Source of the DNA: JAICLL01 sp035252155
GTDB lineage: Bacteria > Planctomycetota > Planctomycetia > Pirellulales > JAICIG01
Length of the DNA: 17,198 nucleotides
Assembly: GCA_035252155.1 (NCBI GenBank)
Contig: DATFDL010000183.1
Span: 1 to 17,198, forward strand
Direction: 5' to 3'
Part shown: in pieces, positions 6,936 through 13,460 of the stretch
Layout of the letters: each line of letters opens with the position of its first letter
Position numbering within the stretch: position 1 is the first letter of the stretch
Made by a program: the position numbers and the translations under genes
The notes under the pieces: generated by a model
Told to the model about the DNA's origin: nothing
Seen by the model: the letters and a program-made list of their open reading frames with translations, nothing else
Database searches by the model: none

Positions 6936-7664
6936 ATGATGATTCGCAATCGTAATTGGCAGGTGGGCACTGGCGCGATTTTTTTCGGCCTGATCTCCGT
7001 CGGATATCTCTGCGGCGAGGAGTACCTGAGTGGCAAAGTATGGCCCGAGCCCAGGGTCGTCACGCCCGGTCTAGACGGCGGCCCGCCCTCCGACGCGATC
7101 GTGCTGTTTGACGGCGCCGACCTTTCGCAATTCAACGGTGGTGACAAGTGGCTGATCGAGGACGGTGTGGCAACGGTACACGGCGGCGGCGTGACCAGCA
7201 AGCGTGCCTTTGGCAGTTGCCAACTCCATGTCGAATGGGCCGCTCCGGACGAGGTCAAAGGCCACGGGCAAGGCCGCGGCAACAGCGGCATCTATTTGCA
7301 AGGCAAGTATGAAGTGCAAATTCTCGACTCGTACGAGAACAAGACCTACTACGACGGCCAGGCGGGGGCTCTCTATAAGCAGTGGCCGCCGCTGGTGAAC
7401 GCTTGCCGCAAGCCTGGCGAGTGGCAAACGTACGACATTATCTTCGATGCGCCGAAATTCGACGCCCAAGGCAAGCTCAGCAAGCCGGGCTACGTCACCG
7501 TGTTGCACAATGGCGTGTTGATTCAGAATCACGCCGAACTGCAAGGGACCACCGCCTGGGACCGAGCGCCGGCCTACGAGCCTCACGCCGATAAGCTTTC
7601 CTTGAGCATCCAAGATCACGGCAACCCGGTGCGGTTCCGCAATATCTGGATCCGGGAGCTGTAA
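6936..7664 (+). CDS. DUF1080 (3-keto-disaccharide hydrolase-type) secreted protein
   Basis: A 242-aa exported protein with a DUF1080 concanavalin-like beta-sandwich. Residues 1-27 are a signal peptide-like segment (GAIFFGLISVGYLCG core). The domain then shows the usual blocks: IVLFDGADLSQF (55-66), KWLIEDGVATVHGGG (71-85), the hallmark GRGNSGIYLQGKYEVQILDSY (113-133), a GEWQTYDIIFDAP strand, VTVLHNGVLIQNH, and the ending IQDHGNPVRFRNIWIREL. Some family members hydrolyse 3-keto-glycosides, and many planctomycete paralogs are uncharacterised. A role in periplasmic glycan breakdown is reasonable but not shown. Two adjacent ATGs exist (6936 and 6939). Its last 49 nt overlap, antisense, the end of the convergent membrane-protein frame. 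Confidence 0.9.
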   Translation: MMIRNRNWQVGTGAIFFGLISVGYLCGEEYLSGKVWPEPRVVTPGLDGGPPSDAIVLFDGADLSQFNGGDKWLIEDGVATVHGGGVTSKRAFGSCQLHVEWAAPDEVKGHGQGRGNSGIYLQGKYEVQILDSYENKTYYDGQAGALYKQWPPLVNACRKPGEWQTYDIIFDAPKFDAQGKLSKPGYVTVLHNGVLIQNHAELQGTTAWDRAPAYEPHADKLSLSIQDHGNPVRFRNIWIREL

Positions 7665-9331
7665 GAATCATTTCCTGGCGGATGGCCTCCCAGGCCGTTC
7701 ACGGTTGATGAGACGGCCTGGCAGGCCATCCTCCAAGGACGTGTGACAAATGTTAGCCCGGCCAGACTAATGCCCAGCAGCGTCAGCAATACTCGCAACG
7801 CCGCGTTCAAGTCGACCGGCCGCTCGCTTTCGGATAAATGCCGCTGGCTGATCCACCAAGGGCGCAGCGAGTTTAAGACCCAGTATCGCTGAACCTCCAG
7901 CGGTTCGTCTCCATCGGGGTCGACCGTCACCGGCAAGGTCGGCCGCTTGGCGGGCGAGAATTTTTGGGGCGCCGGCCCGGCATAGCAAACAATTTCACGC
8001 AGTTGCCGGGGCCGGGCAAGCAATTGCGAGCAACGGGGGCGAAAATAGGCCCACGGATCGTTCAAAAAGAACGACGAAGTCAGCCCGCGTTCGATATACA
8101 GCCGCAGCGGATCGACACTCAGCGCGGCGATCTGTCCCGCCAGCGCCAGCGCCAGCAGCAGCGCGACCAGTGGGGGGCGAAGGCGGGCGGCGCCGGCCGG
8201 TATAAAGAGCCACAGCAGGGCGAAGACAGGCGTCAGATAGCGCGGGCCCCAGTTCGGATCGCCGGCGAAGAACGTCATCGTCGCAATGAAGCAGACAAAA
8301 ACCGCCGACGACAGCCCCAACGTCAGGGCAAACCACTGCTCGCTCCGATACCAGGCCGCCACCCCGTAACAGCCGGCGATGACGGGTGGCCAGTACCATA
8401 CAGCGCCTACCCCAGGACTCACCAACAGCCCCATCAGACCCGCCCAGAAGTTGCCGGGCCACATCAAAGCATAACCTTTTTGCATCGCTACGGCGTTGGC
8501 GGCCCAGGTGCTGGGCGGAAACTTGTAGAGATCGTACGCCTTGTAGGCGGCGACTCCCAGGACCACGCCGGCGAGCATCATGCCGGTGCGGATCCATTGG
8601 TCGCGCGTGGGCCGGCGGCCGTCCCAGCCGGCGGCCAGCGCGGGCGCGACAAACAGCGCCAACGGCGGTTTGCAATTGAAGGCGATGCCGAGCAACAGTC
8701 CCGCGGCGATCGCCCCGGACTGCAAAAACCGCTCGCGGGTCCAAAAAGCCACCGCGACTCCAGCCAGCGTAAAGAGCGTCCCTAAAACGTCGTCGAACGT
8801 TGTCGTACCATAGAACCACAGCGGCGTGCAGAAAATACGGCCCGCCGCCCAGAGCACGGAGGCGCGCTCCGACAGCCCGGCACGCGAAAACCAAGCGGCG
8901 TACAGCACCGCGATCAAGCCGCAAAGCACGCCGCCGCTCAGCGAAAAGAAAAAATGCCGGCGAGCTTCGCTCACAGGCCCGGTGAGATCAGCGGCCACGA
9001 TCGAACCTGCCGCCAGTGCGCTTTGCGGAAACCGGTAATTGGTATACCGCCGGCCGTCGCGTCCGGGAAAGACCGAGAACCAGGCATTCGGATCCCGCAC
9101 GATAGAATCGCCATGCTCGACCAGGCTACGGCCAACCTCATAGCGCGTGTAACCGTCGAGAATGTCGATCCGCCCGGGACCGGAAAGGGCAGTCAGGGAG
9201 ATAACGGCGACAAACAGAAAAAACGATTGGGCGACACGGCGAAAAGGCGACACGGCGACAGGGCGGAAAGGCGACACGGCGAAAAGGCGAAACGGCGAAG
9301 AGGCGAGGTTGATGGACCTGAAATCGATCAT
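7616..9331 (-). CDS. GT-C-like multi-spanning membrane protein (putative glycosyltransferase)
   Basis: A 571-aa integral membrane protein with roughly ten hydrophobic segments. An early luminal-type loop has Asp residues (RIDILDGYTRYEVG, about 54-67), and AGDPNWGPRYLTPVFALLWL (about 356-375) resembles a conserved loop of GT-C enzymes. GT-C proteins transfer sugars from lipid-phosphate donors at the membrane, and neither donor nor acceptor can be named here. The N-terminus (about 11-34, SPFRLFAVSPFRPVAVSPFR) is encoded by a DNA octamer array. No ATG, GTG or TTG lies between the array and the first membrane segment, so translation must start at ATG 9331 or inside the array. About the last 40 residues come from a palindromic repeat plus the antisense of the DUF1080 gene. 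They are probably not an original part of the protein. It is last in the minus-strand glycan cassette. Confidence 0.8.
   Translation of the reverse strand: MIDFRSINLASSPFRLFAVSPFRPVAVSPFRRVAQSFFLFVAVISLTALSGPGRIDILDGYTRYEVGRSLVEHGDSIVRDPNAWFSVFPGRDGRRYTNYRFPQSALAAGSIVAADLTGPVSEARRHFFFSLSGGVLCGLIAVLYAAWFSRAGLSERASVLWAAGRIFCTPLWFYGTTTFDDVLGTLFTLAGVAVAFWTRERFLQSGAIAAGLLLGIAFNCKPPLALFVAPALAAGWDGRRPTRDQWIRTGMMLAGVVLGVAAYKAYDLYKFPPSTWAANAVAMQKGYALMWPGNFWAGLMGLLVSPGVGAVWYWPPVIAGCYGVAAWYRSEQWFALTLGLSSAVFVCFIATMTFFAGDPNWGPRYLTPVFALLWLFIPAGAARLRPPLVALLLALALAGQIAALSVDPLRLYIERGLTSSFFLNDPWAYFRPRCSQLLARPRQLREIVCYAGPAPQKFSPAKRPTLPVTVDPDGDEPLEVQRYWVLNSLRPWWISQRHLSESERPVDLNAALRVLLTLLGISLAGLTFVTRPWRMACQAVSSTVNGLGGHPPGNDSYSSRIQILRNRTGLP
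7680..7731. repeat. REP-like inverted repeat inside the 3' end of a reading frame
   Basis: The arms at 7680-7698 and 7713-7731 (GGATGGCCTCCCAGGCCGT type) are reverse complements at 18 of 19 positions around 14 nt. Each arm also contains a small GGCCT/AGGCC stem with a triplet loop. It lies just past the DUF1080 stop. It also falls within the open frame of the membrane protein on the other strand, where it supplies codons of the C-terminal tail. Confidence 0.85.
9231..9308. repeat. Octamer tandem array (GCGAMAVG, 9 full units)
   Basis: Nine consecutive 8-bp units run from 9231 to 9302 with a partial tenth. Examples are GCGACACG, GCGAAAAG, GCGACACG, GCGACAGG, GCGGAAAG. Only the middle bases vary. 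Read on the minus strand, the array encodes an 8-residue repeat (SPFRRVAV) at the start of the GT-C-like protein, because 24 nt equals three units. Eight is not a multiple of three, so losing or gaining one unit would shift the frame of that gene. Confidence 0.9.
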
Positions 9332-9357
9332 GACGACTAACTCCGCACTCCATCACG

Positions 9358-9445
9358 CTTCAAACTTCATACTTCAAACTTCACACTTCAAACTTCACAC
9401 TTCAAACTTCACACTTCAAACTTCAAACTTCAAACTTCAAACTTC
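9358..9445. repeat. Heptamer tandem array (CTTCAAA / CTTCACA, 12 units)
   Basis: Twelve exact 7-bp units run from 9358 to 9441, followed by CTTC. Eight are CTTCAAA, three CTTCACA and one CTTCATA. In the middle, CTTCACA alternates with CTTCAAA, so part of the array is a 14-bp repeat. It separates the GT4 gene from the GT-C-like gene, and its first units encode the last residues and TGA stop of the GT4 protein. Equal spacing without unique spacers rules out CRISPR. Confidence 0.95.
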
Positions 9446-10583
9446 GCGCTCTGTCAGACGCCAATTCGTGGAACAGCTCCGCATACCTCGCCGCGCACCG
9501 GTCCCAGTCCCAGTGGGCTTGGGCGAAGTCGGCGACGTCCACACGCCGCGACGTCAATTCGTCGGGTGCGGCAAGCACGCCGCTGAGGCGCTCGGCGAAG
9601 CCCTCGAACGTCGGTTCGGCGGTCCAGATCACGCGCTCGATGCTGGGGCAGCCTGCGGCGGTCTCGCGGCTGATCAAGGGCGGTGTGCCGCAGGCCATCG
9701 CCTCTTGCACGACCAGCGGAAAGCCCTCGCCGGTCGACGGAAGCACCAACAGATCGGCGGCCTGATAAAACTCAGTCAGCCGATCGTGACCGACGCGGCC
9801 AATCGCGCGGACGTTGGGCTGACCCCATTCGGCCGGATCGCACGGCCCCCAGCCGATGAAGAGCCAGTCGCACTGAGCAAACCGCGCCGCCAGCTCGCGC
9901 AGGACCACCAGGCCTTTCTTTTCGACAAACCGCCCAACGAATAACAAGGCGGGCCGCTCGCTCAGCCCTAGGGCACGACGCAAACGCCGTCGCTCGCGGT
10001 CGTCGGCGGGCTGAAAGCGGTCGAGGTCGACGCCATTGGGAACAAACAGCGGCGATTGTCGGAATGAAACGAACTCCGAAAAAAATCGCCGCACCTGTTC
10101 GGCGATAAAGATGGTTTGCGTGCAATGCCCCAACACGTGGCGAGCCAACGTATGGTTGGCCGCCCACAACAGGCATCGCAACAACGGCGAGCGATACGGG
10201 ATTTCGCCGACGTGCTGCGTGACGACGACGGGCTTGCCCAGCCGCTGGGCCGCGAGATAAGCGACGACATTTCCCAGGTAGAGGCTGTCGTGCAGGTGAA
10301 CGACGTCCGCGGCCTCGACCGCTCGGCGAAGCTTGCTCAGGCTGCCGAGCGACCAAAGCGGATACGGAAAACCAAACAGCCGCTCGGTGACGTTCCAAGC
10401 TCGCATCGGCAACGCTCTGACGCCGTCGGGCAGCAACTCCGGCGCGGGATCGCTGGCCGCCCAGGTGATTCGGCAATCATGATTCGTCAACCGCGAAGCC
10501 AGCTCAGCGGCGACAATCTCCACCCCGCCGTAATGATCGGCGTAGTAGTGCGTAACCAGCAGAACGTGTAAGGTGTCGTCCAT
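9423..10583 (-). CDS. Glycosyltransferase family 4 protein
   Basis: A 386-aa cytoplasmic GT-B enzyme. The acceptor-side N-terminal domain begins LHVLLVTHYYADHYGGVEIV, with the Gly-Gly loop typical of GT4, and includes DVVHLHDSLYLGN. The donor domain starts at FVPNGVDLDRF (about 180-190) and has FVGRFVEKKGL (215-225). It also has the EX7E motif E286/E294 in TGEGFPLVVQEAMACGTPPL. GT4 enzymes are retaining transferases using nucleotide sugars, and the sugar cannot be predicted. ATG 10583 is chosen: it overlaps the TGA of the upstream oxidoreductase gene by 1 nt (TGATG), which indicates translational coupling. A TTG one codon earlier is possible. The last seven residues and the stop lie in or at the edge of the heptamer array. 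Confidence 0.93.
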   Translation of the reverse strand: MDDTLHVLLVTHYYADHYGGVEIVAAELASRLTNHDCRITWAASDPAPELLPDGVRALPMRAWNVTERLFGFPYPLWSLGSLSKLRRAVEAADVVHLHDSLYLGNVVAYLAAQRLGKPVVVTQHVGEIPYRSPLLRCLLWAANHTLARHVLGHCTQTIFIAEQVRRFFSEFVSFRQSPLFVPNGVDLDRFQPADDRERRRLRRALGLSERPALLFVGRFVEKKGLVVLRELAARFAQCDWLFIGWGPCDPAEWGQPNVRAIGRVGHDRLTEFYQAADLLVLPSTGEGFPLVVQEAMACGTPPLISRETAAGCPSIERVIWTAEPTFEGFAERLSGVLAAPDELTSRRVDVADFAQAHWDWDRCAARYAELFHELASDRARSLKFEV

Positions 10584-11731
10584 CAAACGATCACCGCCAG
10601 TGCCCTCTCGGCGCCAGCCGTCAATTCCTGATTCAAGATCGCGTGTTGCAGCCGCAACACATCCAAGGCCGCCGCCGGATCGATGTCGCGCAGCGGCGCC
10701 ACGCCTTGTACGGCGTCAAAAAAGCGTTTGACGACCTCATCGTTGCCGTAGCGCAGGCGGCGGTTGATGAGTTGCCAGCCCGATGCGGCGAAACCCCACG
10801 CATGCCCGCTCAGCAGCCTCCACGACGAACGGGCGATGTCGCGGGCCGTGTGCCGGCCGTCGTTGGGCACAAAATGCAATACATCGCGAAAGATGTCGAT
10901 GACGGCCATGCCCCGCTCGGCGAAGACGAACAAGAACCACTCGCTCACCGGGGCCTCGAAGTTCATAAACATTGTGGCGGGACCGCACGAAGAATCGAAG
11001 TGCGCTTGAACGGTCGCCGGGGTCGCCCGTGGCCGCGGAGAAGATGTCACGTCTGCCTGACGCAACTCAATCCGGCCGCCAAACGCACGCAGCAGGTAGA
11101 GCAAGTGCGGCGATTCGTCGTAGAACAAACCGCCGGGCAGCTCTTCGTACCAAGTCGGCAGGCGACGGCGCTCGCTGCTCAACTGCATGCCGTGCAGGCC
11201 GGTAAGGTTGCCCCACCGCCCCGAATGCAAAAGCCGCATCGCTTTCCGCACTGATCGGGCGAACTGGAAATTATGGACGACCGCCAACACGCGCCGCTCT
11301 CGTTCGGCGAGTTCGACGAGCGATTCTCCTTCGGTCACGCTCAGGCAAAGCGGCTTTTCGACGAGCACATGTTTACCCTGACGCAGCAACGCACTGGCCG
11401 TCTCATAGTGGGCCATCGGCGAAACACCGATCGTGGCGGCTTCGACTTCATCCAACCAGGAGGCCTCGAGATCGGCGGCCGCGTGAGGCAAATGAAACCT
11501 TTTGGCCAGCGCTTGAGCGCGGTCGAGGCGATGATCGACGACGCCCAGCACCCGACAGCGGCGGCTGGCCAGTAGCGCCGGCAGATGTCGAGCGCCCGTC
11601 ACCCAGCCGGCGCCAATGACGGCCACCGGCGTGGGTCGCGATGGGCCGTGTGTGGCAGGCGACGACAGGGCGACAGGGCGACAGGGCGACAAGGCGACAG
11701 ACTCGTCGCCGATGCATTCGGTGCGTGTCAT
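10583..11731 (-). CDS. Gfo/Idh/MocA-family NAD(P)-dependent oxidoreductase
   Basis: A 382-aa protein with an N-terminal Rossmann domain: VAVIGAGWVTGARHLPAL (about 36-53) and VLVEKPLCLSV, where EKP at 125-127 holds the conserved lysine. The C-terminal alpha/beta domain carries GGLFYDESPHLLYLLRAFGG, a typical catalytic-face block. Family members oxidise or reduce sugar derivatives, such as inositol, glucose or UDP-sugars. Beside glycosyltransferases, a role in making a nucleotide-sugar precursor is likely. The frame is open back to 12553 but that part lies inside the methyltransferase gene. ATG 11731 overlaps the methyltransferase stop by 4 nt (ATGA). Residues about 12-25 (LSPCRPVALSSP) are encoded by an octamer array, and a GTG just before the Rossmann motif is an alternative start. 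Confidence 0.92.
   Translation of the reverse strand: MTRTECIGDESVALSPCRPVALSSPATHGPSRPTPVAVIGAGWVTGARHLPALLASRRCRVLGVVDHRLDRAQALAKRFHLPHAAADLEASWLDEVEAATIGVSPMAHYETASALLRQGKHVLVEKPLCLSVTEGESLVELAERERRVLAVVHNFQFARSVRKAMRLLHSGRWGNLTGLHGMQLSSERRRLPTWYEELPGGLFYDESPHLLYLLRAFGGRIELRQADVTSSPRPRATPATVQAHFDSSCGPATMFMNFEAPVSEWFLFVFAERGMAVIDIFRDVLHFVPNDGRHTARDIARSSWRLLSGHAWGFAASGWQLINRRLRYGNDEVVKRFFDAVQGVAPLRDIDPAAALDVLRLQHAILNQELTAGAERALAVIV
11664..11701. repeat. Octamer tandem array (GCGACAGG, about 4 units)
   Basis: GCGACAGG, GCGACAGG, GCGACAAG and GCGACAGA run from 11670 to 11701, preceded by a partial GACAGG. This is the same octamer family as at 9231-9308. Here too it falls in the first codons of a minus-strand gene, the oxidoreductase. 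It encodes a non-conserved leader before the Rossmann domain. Confidence 0.85.
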
Positions 11732-12702
11732 GGCATGCGTTCCGCTATCGGTTGTTCTTTTGGCGAGCGAACGAGAATGTTTTTTCTCGCCAACACAAGC
11801 CAACAGGCGGCGTCTTCGCAGATCGCTACGTTGTCGTCCAAGACACCGTAAGACATGAACCATGCGATTAGCGAGGCGAGGCCGCCGAAACCAACCGGCG
11901 CGCGGCGGCGCAGGCCCAGCGAGCGCTGAATGGCGATCGGCTGATGTCGGCCTCTCCGCAAACGATAGAGCAGCCCGCCGGTCCAGTGGCTCCAGGCCTC
12001 CCAGCGTTGCAGTTGGCGGCGTGAAAGATATCCGTGGAAGGTGGGCGGCTCGAAACCGGCCGATGTCAGCTCGTCGCACCACTGCTCGGCCGACCAATAG
12101 TTGACGTGCGCCAGTCTTCGGTCGATCTCGGCCAGATATTCCGCCCTGCTTCGGCGGCTGAACCGCCCGGGGCCGCGCAGCAGCCGATGAAAATGAGGTG
12201 ATGGCACCGTGGCAGCCAGCAATCCGCCGGGCTTCAACAACCGCGCCGCCTCGCGCAAGCACTTCGAGAGATTGGGAATGTGTTCCAACACACTGTTGGC
12301 AAAGACCAGATCGAACGATTGATCGTGTTCGGCGACCGACGCCGCGTCGGCCGCATGGACCGATTGGTAGGCGCCCGTGGCCAGCGCGGCGGCGGCTTCC
12401 GACCGGTCGGGATCGACGCCGACCAGCCGCCATTGAGCGCCGACCAGATCGCGCAAGATGATGGTCAGTTCGCCATCGCCGCAGCCGAGGTCGAGGGCCG
12501 ATCCTGTCGACGATAACGCTTGCGCCAATTCTGCGATTTCGACCGCTCGCCACAGGTTGGTGGCCGGCTGAAACGGCGCTGCCCGCATCAGCCGCCGGAG
12601 CAGATTATGCCGGATGCGCGGCAGGCGGCTGGTGGCACTCTGATCGCGATCGAGAGGTAACGCTGCAATCATCAAAGCCCATCGCCGAAGGGAATTGGTC
12701 AC
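11728..12702 (-). CDS. Class I SAM-dependent methyltransferase
   Basis: A 324-aa protein. Motif I is SALDLGCGDGEL (DLGCGDG at 71-77), and an acidic residue after strand beta-2 lies in VGVDPDRS. FDLVFANSVLEHIPNLSKCL is the motif IV region, and AARLLKPGGLLAATVPSP is motif VI. This is the pattern of Methyltransf_11-type enzymes found in glycan and lipid loci. A moderately hydrophobic segment near the C-terminus (LASLIAWFMSYGVL) may dock on the membrane. The first possible start is GTG 12702, and an in-frame ATG at 12672 is the alternative. Neither has a good ribosome site. It is first in the cassette and its stop overlaps the next start (ATGA). The substrate is unknown. Confidence 0.9.
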   Translation of the reverse strand: MTNSLRRWALMIAALPLDRDQSATSRLPRIRHNLLRRLMRAAPFQPATNLWRAVEIAELAQALSSTGSALDLGCGDGELTIILRDLVGAQWRLVGVDPDRSEAAAALATGAYQSVHAADAASVAEHDQSFDLVFANSVLEHIPNLSKCLREAARLLKPGGLLAATVPSPHFHRLLRGPGRFSRRSRAEYLAEIDRRLAHVNYWSAEQWCDELTSAGFEPPTFHGYLSRRQLQRWEAWSHWTGGLLYRLRRGRHQPIAIQRSLGLRRRAPVGFGGLASLIAWFMSYGVLDDNVAICEDAACWLVLARKNILVRSPKEQPIAERMP

Positions 12703-12780
12703 AGGGGCACCGCCGCCCCGCTAGGCATCGGCCTGGGCAAGCTTGACGCTCTACGAAAACCTTGCCGGCCTGCCCCGGCC

Positions 12781-12840
12781 GAAAAATTTTGGGAATTATT
12801 AAAGCCGTCGATTTGACAGCCTGCCGAAGTGAACTAGGTT
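12781..12840 (+). promoter_or_regulatory. Promoter with AT-rich upstream element for the pilin transcript
   Basis: TTGACA (12813-12818), a perfect -35 box, lies 16 nt before TAGGTT (12835-12840), a weaker -10. Directly upstream, 12781-12802 is strongly AT-rich (GAAAAATTTT, then AATTATTAAA) in otherwise GC-rich DNA, as in an UP element. Transcription would start near 12847. This is about 50 nt before the riboswitch aptamer and gives a leader of about 370 nt ahead of the pilin ATG. The rest of the gap back to 12703 has nothing I can assign. Confidence 0.6.
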
Positions 12841-12896
12841 TCCAGTAGAGAGATGGACGTGTTCACGAAAGTCTCTCACGAGGCCTGCCGCCTCTG

Positions 12897-12991
12897 CATC
12901 CTCGACAAGGGCAAACCGGTCGCAAGGCCGGGACGCAAAGCCAAGGGCCAGTCGGGTTCGCCCGGCCGGAAGCCTGGTTGCCGAAAGGATG
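12897..12991 (+). promoter_or_regulatory. Cyclic-di-GMP-I (GEMM-I) riboswitch aptamer
   Basis: The sequence follows the GEMM-I consensus. P1 is CATCCT (12897-12902) with AGGATG (12986-12991). After junction CGACA comes the conserved AGGGCAAACC (12908-12917). P2 is CCGGTC-GCAA-GGCCGG with a GNRA tetraloop, followed by GACGCAAAGCC (12932-12942). P3 is capped by CGGG-TTCG-CCCG, followed by the conserved tail TGGTTGCCGA (12975-12984). Against the Vibrio cholerae Vc2 aptamer from memory, the ligand contacts G20, A47 and C92 correspond to G12910, A12937 and C12981. A G, not A, at the first of these favours c-di-GMP over 3',3'-cGAMP. It lies upstream of a Flp pilin gene, a sensible c-di-GMP target. 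The P1 5' strand can also pair with the pilin Shine-Dalgarno region. Confidence 0.93.
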
Positions 12992-12998
12992 TTGATCG

Positions 12999-13020
12999 GC
13001 CGTCCGATTCGTCGGACGGC
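12999..13020 (+). promoter_or_regulatory. Leader hairpin with UUCG loop
   Basis: GCCGTCCGA-TTCG-TCGGACGGC is a perfect 9-bp stem closed by a UUCG loop, 7 nt after riboswitch P1. It is followed by GAAAAGCATTTCC, which is not a U tract, so an intrinsic terminator is not supported. It could insulate the aptamer fold or be part of the expression platform. Confidence 0.65.
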
Positions 13021-13073
13021 GAAAAGCATTTCCGATCACTTCGCCGAGGGCAAGGTGCGAGTAAGCTCAACGT

Positions 13074-13136
13074 GGGCGGCTGTGCGACGTGCAGCAGGCC
13101 CGCTGGCGTAAGCCGGCGGCACGTCGTGGGACGCCC
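13074..13136 (+). promoter_or_regulatory. Compound leader stem-loop before the pilin gene
   Basis: Three nested helices can form: GGGCG (13074-13078) with CGCCC (13132-13136), CGACGTGC (13085-13092) with GCACGTCG (13119-13126), and CGCTGGC-GTAA-GCCGGCG (13101-13118, GNRA loop). An 8-nt bulge (13093-13100) separates the last two on the 5' side, with no gap on the 3' side. I do not know this fold. It lies about 70 nt before the pilin ribosome site. Confidence 0.55.
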
Positions 13137-13217
13137 GGGTAATTACTTGGTATTGGTCAGCCAGAGGCCGAGCTCATCTCAGCGGCCGCGGGCTACCGAA
13201 AAACATCGGAGGATGCC

Positions 13218-13400
13218 ATGAAGTCTCTCGCTCTGAAGGTGCAACGTTTCCTCGTTTCGGAAGACGGCCCAACCGCGGTTGAGTACGCCGTGATGCTGGC
13301 CCTGATCGTGATCGTCTGCTTGACGGCGATCGGCTCGATCGGCTCGAAAGCCAACACCACGTTCACCAACGTCGCCGCCTCGCTGGGTGGTGCGAGCTAA
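13218..13400 (+). CDS. Flp/Fap-type (type IVb) pilin
   Basis: A 60-aa prepilin. A short basic leader MKSLALKVQRFLVSEDG ends at the processing site G17, followed by PTAVEYAVML. Glu at +5 and Tyr at +6 of the mature protein are the Flp signature cut by a TadV-type prepilin peptidase. The hydrophobic assembly helix is about 21-43, and the mature pilin is about 43 residues. Flp pilins polymerise into tight-adherence pili used for surface attachment. The start has a strong ribosome site, GGAGGA (13208-13213), 4 nt before ATG. No other tad/cpa gene is in the window, so assembly proteins must be encoded elsewhere. Regulation by a c-di-GMP riboswitch in the leader and a strong terminator after the stop make it a single-gene unit. 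Confidence 0.95.
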   Translation: MKSLALKVQRFLVSEDGPTAVEYAVMLALIVIVCLTAIGSIGSKANTTFTNVAASLGGAS

Positions 13401-13460
13401 CGAAGCTAGCCGGTTTCGCGGCGGCCCTGGCCGCTGCGCACGGGCCAACGCTTAAGCTAT

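Noticed and set aside
7964..8785. Long plus-strand open frame (273 codons) opposite the GT-C-like gene
   Set aside because: It is Gln/Arg/Gly-rich shadow coding with no recognisable domain. The minus-strand frame has clear membrane segments and motifs.
9358..9445. CRISPR-like regular repeats
   Set aside because: The units are 7 bp with no unique spacers, so this is a tandem microsatellite.
11732..12553. N-terminal extension of the oxidoreductase frame back to 12553
   Set aside because: It lies antiphase within the methyltransferase gene and is Arg/Pro-rich. The 4-nt ATGA overlap marks the real start at 11731.
12999..13020. Intrinsic terminator acting as the riboswitch expression platform
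   Set aside because: The stem is strong but no U tract follows; the next bases are GAAAAGCATTTCC. Translational control fits the sequence better.
12853..13221. Open frame of 122 codons through the pilin leader, ending at TGA that overlaps the pilin ATG
   Set aside because: It runs through the conserved riboswitch, is rich in Arg/Ser/Gly, lacks a ribosome site and resembles no protein. The ATGA overlap looks like chance.
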